Part shown: piece after piece, positions 55,253 through 63,267 of the stretch
Position numbering within the stretch: position 1 is the first letter of the stretch
Layout: the number at the start of each line of letters is the position of its first letter
Source of the DNA: Pontibacillus yanchengensis
GTDB lineage: Bacteria; Bacillota; Bacilli; Bacillales; BH030062
NCBI RefSeq assembly: GCF_009856295.1
Contig: NZ_WMEU01000003.1
Coordinates: 62,001 to 126,000, forward strand
Direction: 5' to 3'
Length of the DNA stretch: 64,000 nucleotides
Program-made: the position numbers and the translations under genes
Notes under the pieces: generated by a model
The model's input: the letters and a program-made list of their open reading frames with translations, nothing else
What the model was told of the DNA's origin: nothing
The model's database searches: none

Positions 55253-55297
55253 CACCTCCTTCCATAGTCAAGACGATTATACCTATGAAAGGAGGTG
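55253..55297 (+). promoter_or_regulatory. hairpin sequestering the ribosome site, copy 1
   Basis: CACCTCCTTCCATAG (55253-55267) pairs with CTATGAAAGGAGGTG (55283-55297) at 14 of 15 positions around a 15-base loop. The 3' arm contains the complete ribosome site AAAGGAGGTGATC of the DUF1659 gene, so the 5' arm mimics 16S rRNA and can hide it. Confidence 0.75.
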
Positions 55298-55303
55298 ATC
55301 ACG

Positions 55304-55525
55304 ATGGCAGTCTCCAACCTAATAAGCTCTCAGCTACAACTTGTTTTCGAAGATGGATTAGATGATAGCGGCAGACCAGTACTACGAAACAAAAACTTCA
55401 ACAATGTGAAAACAGATGCAACGCCAGATCAACTTCACGCTGTTGCTACTGCAATATCTGGCCTTCAGCAACGCCCATTGCACGGTATAGAACGTAATGA
55501 TGCAAGTGAGTTATTTGAGTCGTAA
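55304..55525 (+). CDS. DUF1659 protein, copy 1
   Basis: A 73-residue protein of family DUF1659 (MAVSNLISSQLQLVFEDGLD ... ATAISGLQQRPLHGIERNDA). Small Bacillaceae proteins of this family are normally encoded next to DUF2922, as here; their function is unknown. The start is the ATG at 55304, 7 bases after a 13-base ribosome site fully complementary to 16S rRNA. Almost identical to the copy at 55931. Confidence 0.88.
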   Translation: MAVSNLISSQLQLVFEDGLDDSGRPVLRNKNFNNVKTDATPDQLHAVATAISGLQQRPLHGIERNDASELFES

Positions 55526-55558
55526 TTGGCTCTAACTAAATAGAAAGGAGGAAATACC

Positions 55559-55774
55559 ATGGCCAAGAAACTTGAACTGAAATTTCTTAATGAAGAGAAC
55601 AGAACGGTTACGATTTCGGTGGACCAACCAATCGAACCAGTTGATGCAGTTGCTGTGAACGCAGCAATGGATGAAATCATCACGCAAGGTTGTTTCTTTT
55701 CTAGCGGTGGAAATCTGATTTCGAAGAAAGAAGCTAGAATTGTAGAGCGTAATGTGTTTGATGTTCAACTTTAA
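55559..55774 (+). CDS. DUF2922 protein, copy 1
   Basis: A 71-residue DUF2922 protein (MAKKLELKFLNEENRTVTIS ... ISKKEARIVERNVFDVQL) of unknown function, 33 bases after DUF1659 with GAAAGGAGG as ribosome site. The protein sequence is identical to that of the second copy at 56187. Confidence 0.88.
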   Translation: MAKKLELKFLNEENRTVTISVDQPIEPVDAVAVNAAMDEIITQGCFFSSGGNLISKKEARIVERNVFDVQL

Positions 55775-55789
55775 TCATATATAAACCAA

Positions 55790-55831
55790 ATGCCTGAGTC
55801 GTATCGATGGATACTTCCCGGGCATTTTTTG
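55790..55831 (+). terminator. terminator after DUF2922 copy 1
   Basis: Imperfect stem AAATGCC...GTATC / GATAC...GGGCATTT followed by a T-run. Confidence 0.6.
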
Positions 55832-55879
55832 AATTATAATTTTACACTATATAGCTTTTATTATTTTGATGGTGATAGA

Positions 55880-55924
55880 CACCTCCTTCCATAGTCAAGA
55901 CGATTATACCTATGAAAGGAGGTG
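55880..55924 (+). promoter_or_regulatory. hairpin sequestering the ribosome site, copy 2
   Basis: Same two arms and loop as copy 1, at 55880-55894 and 55910-55924, conserved without change even though flanking sequence upstream differs. Confidence 0.75.
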
Positions 55925-55930
55925 ATCACG

Positions 55931-56152
55931 ATGGCAGTCTCCAACCTAATAAGCTCTCAACTTCAACTTGTTTTCGAAGATGGATTAGATGATAGCGGCA
56001 GACCAGTACTACGAAACAAAAACTTCAACAACGTGAAAACAGATGCAACGCCAGATCAACTTCACGCTGTTGCTACTGCAATATCTGGCCTTCAGCAACG
56101 CCCATTGCACGGTGTAGAACGTAATGATGCAAGTGAGTTATTTGAGTCGTAA
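55931..56152 (+). CDS. DUF1659 protein, copy 2
   Basis: A 73-residue product differing from copy 1 by a single residue near the C-terminus (Val for Ile in HGVERND). The gene, its leader hairpin and its partner lie 627 bases from copy 1, showing a recent tandem duplication. Confidence 0.88.
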   Translation: MAVSNLISSQLQLVFEDGLDDSGRPVLRNKNFNNVKTDATPDQLHAVATAISGLQQRPLHGVERNDASELFES

Positions 56153-56186
56153 TTGGCTCTAACTAAAATAGAAAGGAGGGAATACC

Positions 56187-56402
56187 ATGGCCAAGAAACT
56201 TGAACTGAAATTTCTTAATGAAGAGAACAGAACGGTTACGATTTCGGTGGACCAACCAATCGAACCAGTTGATGCAGTTGCTGTGAACGCAGCAATGGAT
56301 GAAATCATCACGCAAGGTTGTTTCTTTTCTAGCGGTGGAAATCTGATTTCCAAGAAAGAAGCTAGAATTGTAGAGCGTAATGTGTTTGATGTTCAATTAT
56401 AA
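56187..56402 (+). CDS. DUF2922 protein, copy 2
   Basis: A 71-residue product identical to copy 1. Ribosome site GAAAGGAGG. The 3' flank differs from copy 1: this copy keeps a different, stronger terminator. Confidence 0.88.
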   Translation: MAKKLELKFLNEENRTVTISVDQPIEPVDAVAVNAAMDEIITQGCFFSSGGNLISKKEARIVERNVFDVQL

Positions 56403-56404
56403 AT

Positions 56405-56445
56405 AAAAAACAGCATGCTCCTTTAATTAGGGCATGCTGTTTTTA
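56405..56445 (+). terminator. terminator after DUF2922 copy 2
   Basis: AAACAGCATGC / GCATGCTGTTT stem followed by TTAG; T-rich. Confidence 0.75.
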
Positions 56446-56446
56446 G

Positions 56447-56471
56447 AATTGATCAAACGTTTGATTAATTT
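56447..56471. repeat. 25-base inverted repeat, left copy
   Basis: Core ATCAAACGTTTGAT with unequal flanks. The whole 25 bases are the exact reverse complement of 58173-58197, and the two copies flank the 56474 gene. Confidence 0.75.
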
Positions 56472-56473
56472 CG

Positions 56474-57967
56474 CTATGATTGTGGTTTTAACAGTAAATC
56501 ATTTAGTTCAGAGGATCTCTCCACTGTAGAGGTTGTTACATGCAGTTCATAACCTGTGTCAAATTCATAAATAAGAACATATTCCGTGCCAGTCATCATG
56601 TTTTCGCCTTCACTATCAGGTTTTCCTAACAAATTCTCTATGTCAGTTGCTGTTAATCCTTTATCTTTGATGTTATACATAACCGCCTGGATGGCCTGAT
56701 CTTTATTGCTATCCACGTATGCATAGGAATACCCTTCAGGATAAAACATATGCTTGGCGCCTGTATAATACTCTTCTTCATAATCTGTACCTTCTGCTTC
56801 TATCACTTCTTGTTTCGTTGCACCAATCCCAAGTTTCATATCCTTAAGGGAGCCATTTTTAGCTTGTTTTACAAACTCCTCATCGAAATAAGCGGCTTGT
56901 TCCTTATCCCCGTTCATATAATGAAGCTGAGTATCGATGTACATACTTTCTCGCCATGATTGGATTGTTTTCGGTATGTTATTTGTATAATCCTTATCAG
57001 TGGTATAGTATAAGATGCCACTTTTTCCATCGCTACTAGTGCCAAGAATAGCGGCATAGATTTCCCCGTTATCCCCATTCATTACGATGCCTTCCATTGA
57101 GCCACCTAGTCCTCGAACCATTCCACTATAAGCTTTTCCACCAAAGTCATCTATCACTTCTTCATCATAGATTAGTTGGAACGTTTCTTTGAAAAGATCG
57201 TATTGTTCACCAACAAGAGCTTTGAAGGTTTTGTTTTCTTCAGATGTGAAAAGCTCCATATCTACAAAGGGTTCTGTTTCTTTAGATGTATCTCCTTTTG
57301 TGTACTCACCGGAAAAGTAAACACCAGAGCCTCCGTACACATAGCAGGAGGAAGTTGTTTCAACAGAAATGGCATTATCTTTTGGAGAAAATGTGACCGT
57401 ACAACCATCCCCATCATCGAATGTGGCTTTCCCATTTTTAATCATTGCCGTGTCTTCTATGAGACCTGCATTACCACCAGCTGCTGCTGCAATTTTAAAG
57501 TCGAAGGAAGCATCTTTTACATTGGTTATCTTTAAGGAAGCACCATTATGTTGTACGTCTCGTGTCCATTCTCCAGCTGAGAAAGGATTGACCTCTTTTG
57601 TTGTAAATGGCATGGAAATTGATTGCTCGATCGTTTTTCCTGATGTAGCCATTATGCTCTCTTGAATATGTAAAGTATAGCTATGACTACTCTCATAGTT
57701 TTGAGCTGGTGTAACAGTGATGGTTTCTTCTTCAATCGAAACGTCTGTGCCTATTTTGGTATTCGTTTCATCTGTTACATAAATAGCTTCTTTATTACTC
57801 TGAGTATCTTCGATAGAAGTATTGAATGTAATTACCCATTCTTTATCAAGGGCCACCTCCGTAATGGTATCCCATTTAAGAGATGCATGGGCTGTTCCTG
57901 GTTGGATGAATTGAGTTACGGCTACGAGAAATAGTGCTAGAATAGTAGCTTTGATTACGTTGCGAAT
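56474..57967 (-). CDS. secreted SbsA Ig (Big_5) protein with YjgB/DUF4309-like C-terminus, probable ATT start
   Basis: Read from the first standard start (GTG 57856) the protein begins inside the Ig module and has no signal. The frame is open for 37 more codons and encodes a complete signal peptide (IRNVIKATILALFLVAVTQF then IQPGTAHA). Its only plausible initiator is ATT at 57965-57967, 8 bases after GGAAGGGG; a stop lies two codons upstream. Then come the Big_5 module (VALDKEWVITFNTSIE), a middle domain with a Cys pair, and a C-terminal region resembling DUF4309/YjgB (MKLGIGATKQEVIEAEG ... IENLLGKPDSEG). Alternatively a small deletion removed the true ATG. Confidence 0.7.
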   Translation of the reverse strand: MRNVIKATILALFLVAVTQFIQPGTAHASLKWDTITEVALDKEWVITFNTSIEDTQSNKEAIYVTDETNTKIGTDVSIEEETITVTPAQNYESSHSYTLHIQESIMATSGKTIEQSISMPFTTKEVNPFSAGEWTRDVQHNGASLKITNVKDASFDFKIAAAAGGNAGLIEDTAMIKNGKATFDDGDGCTVTFSPKDNAISVETTSSCYVYGGSGVYFSGEYTKGDTSKETEPFVDMELFTSEENKTFKALVGEQYDLFKETFQLIYDEEVIDDFGGKAYSGMVRGLGGSMEGIVMNGDNGEIYAAILGTSSDGKSGILYYTTDKDYTNNIPKTIQSWRESMYIDTQLHYMNGDKEQAAYFDEEFVKQAKNGSLKDMKLGIGATKQEVIEAEGTDYEEEYYTGAKHMFYPEGYSYAYVDSNKDQAIQAVMYNIKDKGLTATDIENLLGKPDSEGENMMTGTEYVLIYEFDTGYELHVTTSTVERSSELNDLLLKPQS

Positions 57968-58172
57968 AAGTCATACCCCTTCCAATATATTATTTTGGTA
58001 ATATAGGTAGATTTTTTGAGTCAAATCTACTATAAAATTTACATTAAAATAGTTTAATACACTCAACCACAAAATTCAATTAGAGAAAGAATTTAACTAT
58101 ATTGATTATATGATTTAAAACAATTTCATAGTAGGTGAGAAGGTGTTTATTGGATGCGTTTAAGGTAACAAC

Positions 58173-58197
58173 AAATTAATCAAACGTTTGATCAATT
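58173..58197. repeat. 25-base inverted repeat, right copy
   Basis: Exact reverse complement of 56447-56471. The palindromic core also resembles a TetR- or LacI-type operator. Confidence 0.75.
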
Positions 58198-58227
58198 TTC
58201 TGTAGGTGTTCGAAATAGACATTTCTA

Positions 58228-58422
58228 TCAATCCACTATATAATAAAAAAGTTCCGAGTAGAGGGTATGGTTGCTGGGCGCAATAAGACGATAGATTGCA
58301 AAAAATTCTAATAAACTAGTAACGTATCCGCTACCAAAAGCGACAGATATAAATGAAATGTTTAACAAATAGATAGAAAGGTTACGGTTTTTTGGAAAGT
58401 AATCCATATATTGCTTACTCAA
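58228..58422 (-). CDS. possible small membrane protein, 64 aa
   Basis: Frame with one or two hydrophobic segments (LSIYLLNISFISVAFGSGYV). The TTG start sits very close to AAGGTGG; an internal ATG at 58407 is an alternative. Could be spurious. Confidence 0.3.
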   Translation of the reverse strand: MSKQYMDYFPKNRNLSIYLLNISFISVAFGSGYVTSLLEFFAIYRLIAPSNHTLYSELFYYIVD

Positions 58423-58514
58423 AATCCACCTTCAGCCCCATGGGTTATTTGTTGCATAATGGTATACTATTTTCTAGAATATGGATATAAAGAATATAAT
58501 TAGGGGGAGTTGTC

Positions 58515-59189
58515 ATGCTAAAGAAGTTCATCATGCCGTTGTTTTTTACATCCTTTCTCGTCGTAGCAGGGTGCAGCTCTGATGGATCTACAGATCTTGA
58601 GAACGCAGACGATATGAAGGATAACGAGCAATCAACAGATCAAGAAGGTTCCTCAGATAAGGATTCAAATAAAGATACATCTGATAACGGAGATGGAAGT
58701 AGTTCAGATGGAGATTCAGAAGGCTCCAGTTCGGACGATAGCGATTCAGGTTCTGGAAATGGTGACTCAGGATCTGACCAAGAAGGATCAGGTTCAAACT
58801 CTGGTTCCGATTCAGACAGCGGTAATTCCGATGATGGTAGCAGCGACGGAAGTTCCAATTCTGACGGTGGAGGATCTGCAACAGGAGATAACGCCTCTGA
58901 TGACGGAAATGCCAATAATAACAGCAATGAACCATCTGGTGACGCGAAAACGTACACGTTCCAAGAAGTGAATGGTAATGCCGTGAACATTTTAACAGGT
59001 GTAAATGGCGTAGAAATTAAACGTAAAGATATCAAAGGCGCGACTGCTGATAGTACCATCTATCTAAAAGCAAACAATCAACAAATCAGCCTTACGTATA
59101 ATAAGGACCGAGATAGTTTCCGTAACATTGAAATTACGCAAGTGAAACTAGAGCAATTGAAGCAATCTAAAGTTGTTGTAAAAGGCTAA
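58515..59189 (+). CDS. lipoprotein with Ser/Asp/Gly-rich spacer and unknown C-terminal domain
   Basis: Lipobox FLVVAGC (Cys at about 20) anchors the 224-residue protein. A long low-complexity spacer of Ser, Asp and Gly (about 24-145), typical of surface display, leads to a C-terminal domain (about 147-224). That domain (AVNILTGVNGVEIKRKDIKG ... QQISLTYNKDRDSFRNIEIT) aligns by eye over its whole length with the next gene product. Function unknown. AGGGGGAG start site. Confidence 0.75.
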   Translation: MLKKFIMPLFFTSFLVVAGCSSDGSTDLENADDMKDNEQSTDQEGSSDKDSNKDTSDNGDGSSSDGDSEGSSSDDSDSGSGNGDSGSDQEGSGSNSGSDSDSGNSDDGSSDGSSNSDGGGSATGDNASDDGNANNNSNEPSGDAKTYTFQEVNGNAVNILTGVNGVEIKRKDIKGATADSTIYLKANNQQISLTYNKDRDSFRNIEITQVKLEQLKQSKVVVKG

Positions 59190-59260
59190 CAGATGGCATT
59201 GTCGATTAGCCTCAAATCCTTCATAATAGAAGGTAGGGAACAACAAGGAGGAAAAGACAT

Positions 59261-59518
59261 ATGGCTACAATCGTAAAAGAAAATGATCCTGTTATTAAAA
59301 ATGTTGCAGGCATCGCAAATGCATTGAAAGTACCAGCAGAAAAGTTAGATGTAACAAAGGGAGCAGACAATCTGTACCTAAGCTTACAACAAAATGGAGA
59401 AGAGAAGCTCTTCCCATTCACGTATAACGAAGAAAAGAACGATTACCGCGTGTTACAAATCCCACTTTCCTTTAGCGAAGAGGATATTCAAAACGGTAAG
59501 ATTGTTCAGAAAGATTAA
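59261..59518 (+). CDS. small protein sharing the unknown domain of the upstream lipoprotein
   Basis: An 85-residue soluble protein without signal peptide. It matches the C-terminal domain of the 58515 lipoprotein: hydrophobic helix, GVxxxxxDIxKGA-type turn, YLSLQQNGEEKLFPFTYNEE strand pair, LQIPLS and final KIVQKD. AAGGAGG start site; 71 bases downstream of the lipoprotein and ending at a strong terminator, so probably one operon. One version would sit outside the cell and one inside. Function unknown. Confidence 0.7.
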   Translation: MATIVKENDPVIKNVAGIANALKVPAEKLDVTKGADNLYLSLQQNGEEKLFPFTYNEEKNDYRVLQIPLSFSEEDIQNGKIVQKD

Positions 59519-59521
59519 TAG

Positions 59522-59566
59522 AAAAAAGGCGAAATGAGTACAAGATACTCATTTCGCCTTTTTTTG
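59522..59566 (+). terminator. terminator
   Basis: AAAAAGGCGAAATGAGTA / TACTCATTTCGCCTTTTT stem. Confidence 0.85.
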
Positions 59567-59589
59567 AAAGTTAAGTTTCTGGCACTTAC

Positions 59590-59665
59590 TGTCCAGCTCC
59601 AGCGCCCAGCGACTAGTATGCTTCCTGGCTCCTCCGTACGATAAGTTAACATCGGGCACCCTGAG
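59590..59665. repeat. Bacillaceae-type intergenic repeat
   Basis: ACTGTCCAGCTCCAGCGCCC and following sequence resemble the TGTCTAGCTCCAGCGCCTAG repeat that I recall as widely dispersed in Bacillaceae intergenic regions. GC content stands out from the surroundings. Confidence 0.55.
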
Positions 59666-59674
59666 CTTTTGTTC

Positions 59675-60166
59675 TTACGTACCAAAATACCTTCGTTGTA
59701 TGTAGTGTTTCATAATTTCATTCCGAAAGGGTTCGATCATGTTCTTTCGTTCTTGTTTATATCGATGTTGTATTTGATTCGGTGTAATGCCTAACGTGAG
59801 GCCAATATTACAATACTGCTCTATGATGTTTTGGAATACATCTTGCTGATGCTCTGAAGTGATCACCTTGTTCATTTCCATATACAAAGCTTGAATCTGC
59901 TCTGTTATATCAACATCAAAAACCCAACCATCCAGTGACCGCTTTACTTTCCATGGTTCAACATTTATCTTTCTACCCAAGAATATGAAATAAGGGAGGG
60001 TTCCTACATACATCTCCCTTAGTTCTTCTAGATAGGTAAACTGATACCATACATAATGTTCATTTAGCTGTAGCAAGCGCTTTTGGATGATGGAAGTTAA
60101 CTCTTTATATGTGATTCTCTTTGTTGAGGGTATTTCATTACCATTTAACAGTTGACTGAGATTCAT
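59675..60166 (-). CDS. hypothetical protein, 163 aa
   Basis: Unrecognised soluble protein rich in aromatic residues (NEHYVWYQFTYLEELREMYV, YFIFLGRKINVEPWKVKRSL). A helical C-terminus follows (ITPNQIQHRYKQERKNMIEP), which could bind nucleic acid. The start at 60166 is set by GGAGGG 9 bases upstream; the longer frame to 60208 has no site. Confidence 0.55.
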   Translation of the reverse strand: MNLSQLLNGNEIPSTKRITYKELTSIIQKRLLQLNEHYVWYQFTYLEELREMYVGTLPYFIFLGRKINVEPWKVKRSLDGWVFDVDITEQIQALYMEMNKVITSEHQQDVFQNIIEQYCNIGLTLGITPNQIQHRYKQERKNMIEPFRNEIMKHYIQRRYFGT

Positions 60167-60645
60167 GCTAGCAATCCCTCCTAAAGTTATAGACGAAATG
60201 TTACACATTTCGACAAAAAATCCTTATAAGAAAACCCACCATCATCGGTGGGTTTTATTTATACCAGCTTGGCGATTCATTTCAGTTATCTACTTAAGAT
60301 CATTAGAATTGCGTCATTAGGTATAGAAATACTAGCCCAATATTTGCTTCTGTTTTTTCAACTACTATATATCAGACGACTTTATCACAGCGTTTGTTAC
60401 ACATAAACCAATATCTAGCTCAATTATGTGTTTTTGCATCTTCATGCCCACGAGGATGCTCCTAATGATGTGGTTCTTCTATCCCACATCCATACATCCA
60501 AAAATATATAACATCAGCAAAAAATATTAGAATTTTCAATCAACGGAAACATCTATACACTTAAAAGTAAGAAATAAATAGCGCGCGTTAATTTATTCAA
60601 CAAAATGTAAACGCTACCAAATGGAATAGAGAGAGGTGTCTGAAT
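60167..60645. other. divergent intergenic region
   Basis: About 480 bases. It contains a hairpin at 60231-60258 (AAACCCACC / GGTGGGTTT) between divergent genes, where a terminator would be unexpected, and the cre site at 60605. Confidence 0.5.
60605..60619. promoter_or_regulatory. catabolite-responsive element (cre)
   Basis: ATGTAAACGCTACCA fits the CcpA consensus WTGNAANCGNWNNCW at every fixed position. It lies 27 bases before the GH172 start, suggesting carbon catabolite repression. Confidence 0.75.
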
Positions 60646-61773
60646 ATGAATGTATGGGATCCGAACAGTCCGTTAGGTGGACTACCAATTATTAAAAATG
60701 CCAGTAGTAAGCGTGAATCCAGTTATGATCGAACAGGAGGGAACCGAGATTTTGATGTCGTGGAGCCAGGGGCAACAGCTGTGATGGCAGATATCAAAGG
60801 GATTGGCTGTATCAAGCATATTTGGATGACGACGAGGTGTTATGCACCGCAGTACTTACGAAAGCTTGTACTGGAAATGTATTGGGATGGGGAAGAAAAT
60901 CCGAGTGTTCGTGTACCGTTAGGGGATTTCTTCGGGATTGGTCATGCGACATGCAAGCATTACGTATCGCTTCCTTTAAGCATGGTAATGGGAGAGCGTC
61001 GAGGGCCAAAGGGACCTTTTGCAGCTTCGATGAATAGTTATTTTCCAATGCCGTACGGAGATGGTGCTAAAATACAAGTAATCAATGAAAGTGAAGAGCG
61101 TATCGAGAATTTATTCTATTATGTCGATTATGAAGAATATCAAGATGAAAGTCAGGTACCAGAGGACATGGGACGATTCCATGCGACGTGGAATCGTGAA
61201 AACCCAACCGATAAATTGACTCATCCAACTGATTTAGATGATCCAGCTCCTTGGGATTTACCTGGCGAGAACCTTACAGGAGAAGATAACTACGTGATAT
61301 TGGATGCGGAAGGCAAAGGGCATTATGTTGGCTGTGTTTTGAATATTGATAATTTTGATGCTTCCAATCAACAGTTCACCTGGCCTGGTGAAGGAGACGA
61401 TATGTTCTTTATTGATGGAGAGGAATGGCCACCTTCCTTACACGGAACAGGGACGGAAGACTATTTCAATGCAGCCTGGGGCTTTCCGAGTGGCGAGTAT
61501 GCAGGGCCGTATCACGGCGTTTCCTTAGGAAGTGATGTGCAAGAGCACTTCGGAAAATGGAGTTTGTATCGTTTCCATGTGGAGGATCCCATTCGCTTCA
61601 ATACGTCTATAAAGGCAACAATCGAACATGGTCATGCGAACGATCAAGGCAATGATTATTCCAGTGTCGCCTATTGGTATCAACTAGAACCTCACAAGCC
61701 ATTACCTGCATTACCACCTGTGGAGAAACGACTACCACGTAGATGGCCGGAACATGGGCTTTGGGATCGATAA
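60646..61773 (+). CDS. DUF2961 / GH172-family glycoside hydrolase
   Basis: A 375-residue DUF2961 protein, now placed in glycoside hydrolase family 172 (members act on fructofuranosides and arabinofuranosides). Landmarks: GAxAVMADIKGIGCIKHIWM, DGEENPSVRVPLGDFFGIGH, an MFFIDGEEWPPSLHGTGTEDYF segment carrying acidic candidates, and the YHGVSLGSDVQEHFGKWSLY region. No signal peptide, so it would hydrolyse an imported oligosaccharide. First gene of an operon with ABC sugar uptake genes behind a cre site. Confidence 0.85.
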   Translation: MNVWDPNSPLGGLPIIKNASSKRESSYDRTGGNRDFDVVEPGATAVMADIKGIGCIKHIWMTTRCYAPQYLRKLVLEMYWDGEENPSVRVPLGDFFGIGHATCKHYVSLPLSMVMGERRGPKGPFAASMNSYFPMPYGDGAKIQVINESEERIENLFYYVDYEEYQDESQVPEDMGRFHATWNRENPTDKLTHPTDLDDPAPWDLPGENLTGEDNYVILDAEGKGHYVGCVLNIDNFDASNQQFTWPGEGDDMFFIDGEEWPPSLHGTGTEDYFNAAWGFPSGEYAGPYHGVSLGSDVQEHFGKWSLYRFHVEDPIRFNTSIKATIEHGHANDQGNDYSSVAYWYQLEPHKPLPALPPVEKRLPRRWPEHGLWDR

Positions 61774-61806
61774 GCATTCGTTTCTACAATAGAGGAGGAG
61801 AAGCTA

Positions 61807-63153
61807 TTGAAAAAAATCAATTGGTATAAACGTGCATTTGTCCTTGTCGCTCTTGTATCGATTATGGTAAGCGGTTGTTCCAATGATTCAGGTGGAGAAG
61901 CAGATGGGGAATCGCAATCCAAAGGGGATAAAACGTTGACCGTTCTTGTAGAAGGTGGAAGCCCAGCTTATCAAGTTGCCACCGAAACAAAGGATGAATT
62001 TAAAGAAGAAACGGGTTATGAAGTGAAAATTGAAGCCGTTCCTTATACGGGCGTTTACGATAAGTTGAAAGCAGAAGTGGCCTCTCGTGCAGGTGCTTTT
62101 GATGTAGCGACCATTGATATTCTTTGGTTCCCGGCCCTTTCTAGTGGATTGCTTCCGTTAGATGATGTGGTCACAGATGACGTTCAAGATGATCTATTTA
62201 ATGGCTTGGTTTCAGGTGGGACGTACAATGATACAACGTATGGCATGCCAGTTTGGACCAATGCGAAGAACCTTATCTATCGAAAAGATCTATTTAACGA
62301 TGAGGCAAACAAAGAAGCATTTAAAGAAGAGTATGGGTATGAATTGCAACCACCAAAAGATTGGGAGCAGTATCGTGATGTAGCGAAGTTCTTCACGAAA
62401 GATAATGATGGCGACGGCCAAGTAGATCAGTACGGCACGACGGTATTCGGAGCCAATAATGGTGATTCCGTTGCTAGCTGGTTAGATCATGCAGCACAGG
62501 CTGGTGCCGATCCACTTGTTGTTGGGGATGATGGCGAAGTGCTGGTCAATAATGAGCCGTATGTGGAAGCGTTAGAGCTATTAACGACAATGCTTAATGA
62601 AGACCAATCGGTACCAAAAGGTGCGTTAGAAATGGCATCTGCTGAAACAGCTGAACTATTTTGGAGCGGGAAGTCCGCCATGATGCTAGCCTGGGGTCAC
62701 TTCTATGTCCCCTCGAATGATCCTGAAAAATCAGAAGTAGCTGGCAAAGTTGGTTCCGCACCAATGATTGCTGGAGATGCTGGCATTGGAGCTGTTCCTG
62801 GCCCTTGGTATCAAGTAGTACCGAAATCTACCAAGAACCCAGAAATGGCTAAGAAATACATTGAGTTTTTATACGAGAAGAATGAACTGTACATGGAAAC
62901 ATTGGGTGTAGCGGCACGAAAATCAGTGTTTGAAGAGTATGGCAAAAAAGAAGGATACGAGCATTTAGCTCCGCTCCAAGAGACGCTTTCTGCGGAGCAA
63001 ACCCAGAACCGTCCGAAAATTAAAGAATGGCAACAAATTGAGAGTGAAGCCCTCATTCCTGCTGTTCAATATGCTCTATCTGGTGAGAAGACCCCTCAAG
63101 AAGCATTGGACTGGGCAGCTGAGGTCATTAAAGGTATTCTGCCTCCTCAATAA
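61807..63153 (+). CDS. ABC sugar transporter substrate-binding lipoprotein
   Basis: A 448-residue extracellular solute-binding protein (family 1, CUT1 type): lipobox MVSGC (Cys at about 23), then LTVLVEGGSPAYQVATETKD, FDVATIDILWFPALSSGLL, MPVWTNAKNLIYRKDLFNDE and a W-rich C-lobe (GPWYQVVPKSTKNPEMAKKY). It delivers an oligosaccharide to the permeases downstream. AGGAGGAG start site; TTG initiator. Confidence 0.92.
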   Translation: MKKINWYKRAFVLVALVSIMVSGCSNDSGGEADGESQSKGDKTLTVLVEGGSPAYQVATETKDEFKEETGYEVKIEAVPYTGVYDKLKAEVASRAGAFDVATIDILWFPALSSGLLPLDDVVTDDVQDDLFNGLVSGGTYNDTTYGMPVWTNAKNLIYRKDLFNDEANKEAFKEEYGYELQPPKDWEQYRDVAKFFTKDNDGDGQVDQYGTTVFGANNGDSVASWLDHAAQAGADPLVVGDDGEVLVNNEPYVEALELLTTMLNEDQSVPKGALEMASAETAELFWSGKSAMMLAWGHFYVPSNDPEKSEVAGKVGSAPMIAGDAGIGAVPGPWYQVVPKSTKNPEMAKKYIEFLYEKNELYMETLGVAARKSVFEEYGKKEGYEHLAPLQETLSAEQTQNRPKIKEWQQIESEALIPAVQYALSGEKTPQEALDWAAEVIKGILPPQ

Positions 63154-63267
63154 ATACGAATCCTTTTATACGATCTCCTCTGTGAAAGCATGTTGCTACA
63201 ACAGAGGAGATTTCTTATAAAAGGAGCTAGCGAACGGTGAAACAAGAATGAAAGAGGGTGAAGCATA

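Larger units (their letters stand above)
57968..58514. other. intergenic region
   Basis: AT-rich; holds the right 25-base inverted repeat and a doubtful small minus-strand membrane ORF. Nothing else seen. Confidence 0.45.

Noticed and set aside
58588..59059. ORFs on both strands inside the Ser/Asp/Gly-rich lipoprotein
   Set aside because: They are products of the low-complexity repeat sequence of the real gene.
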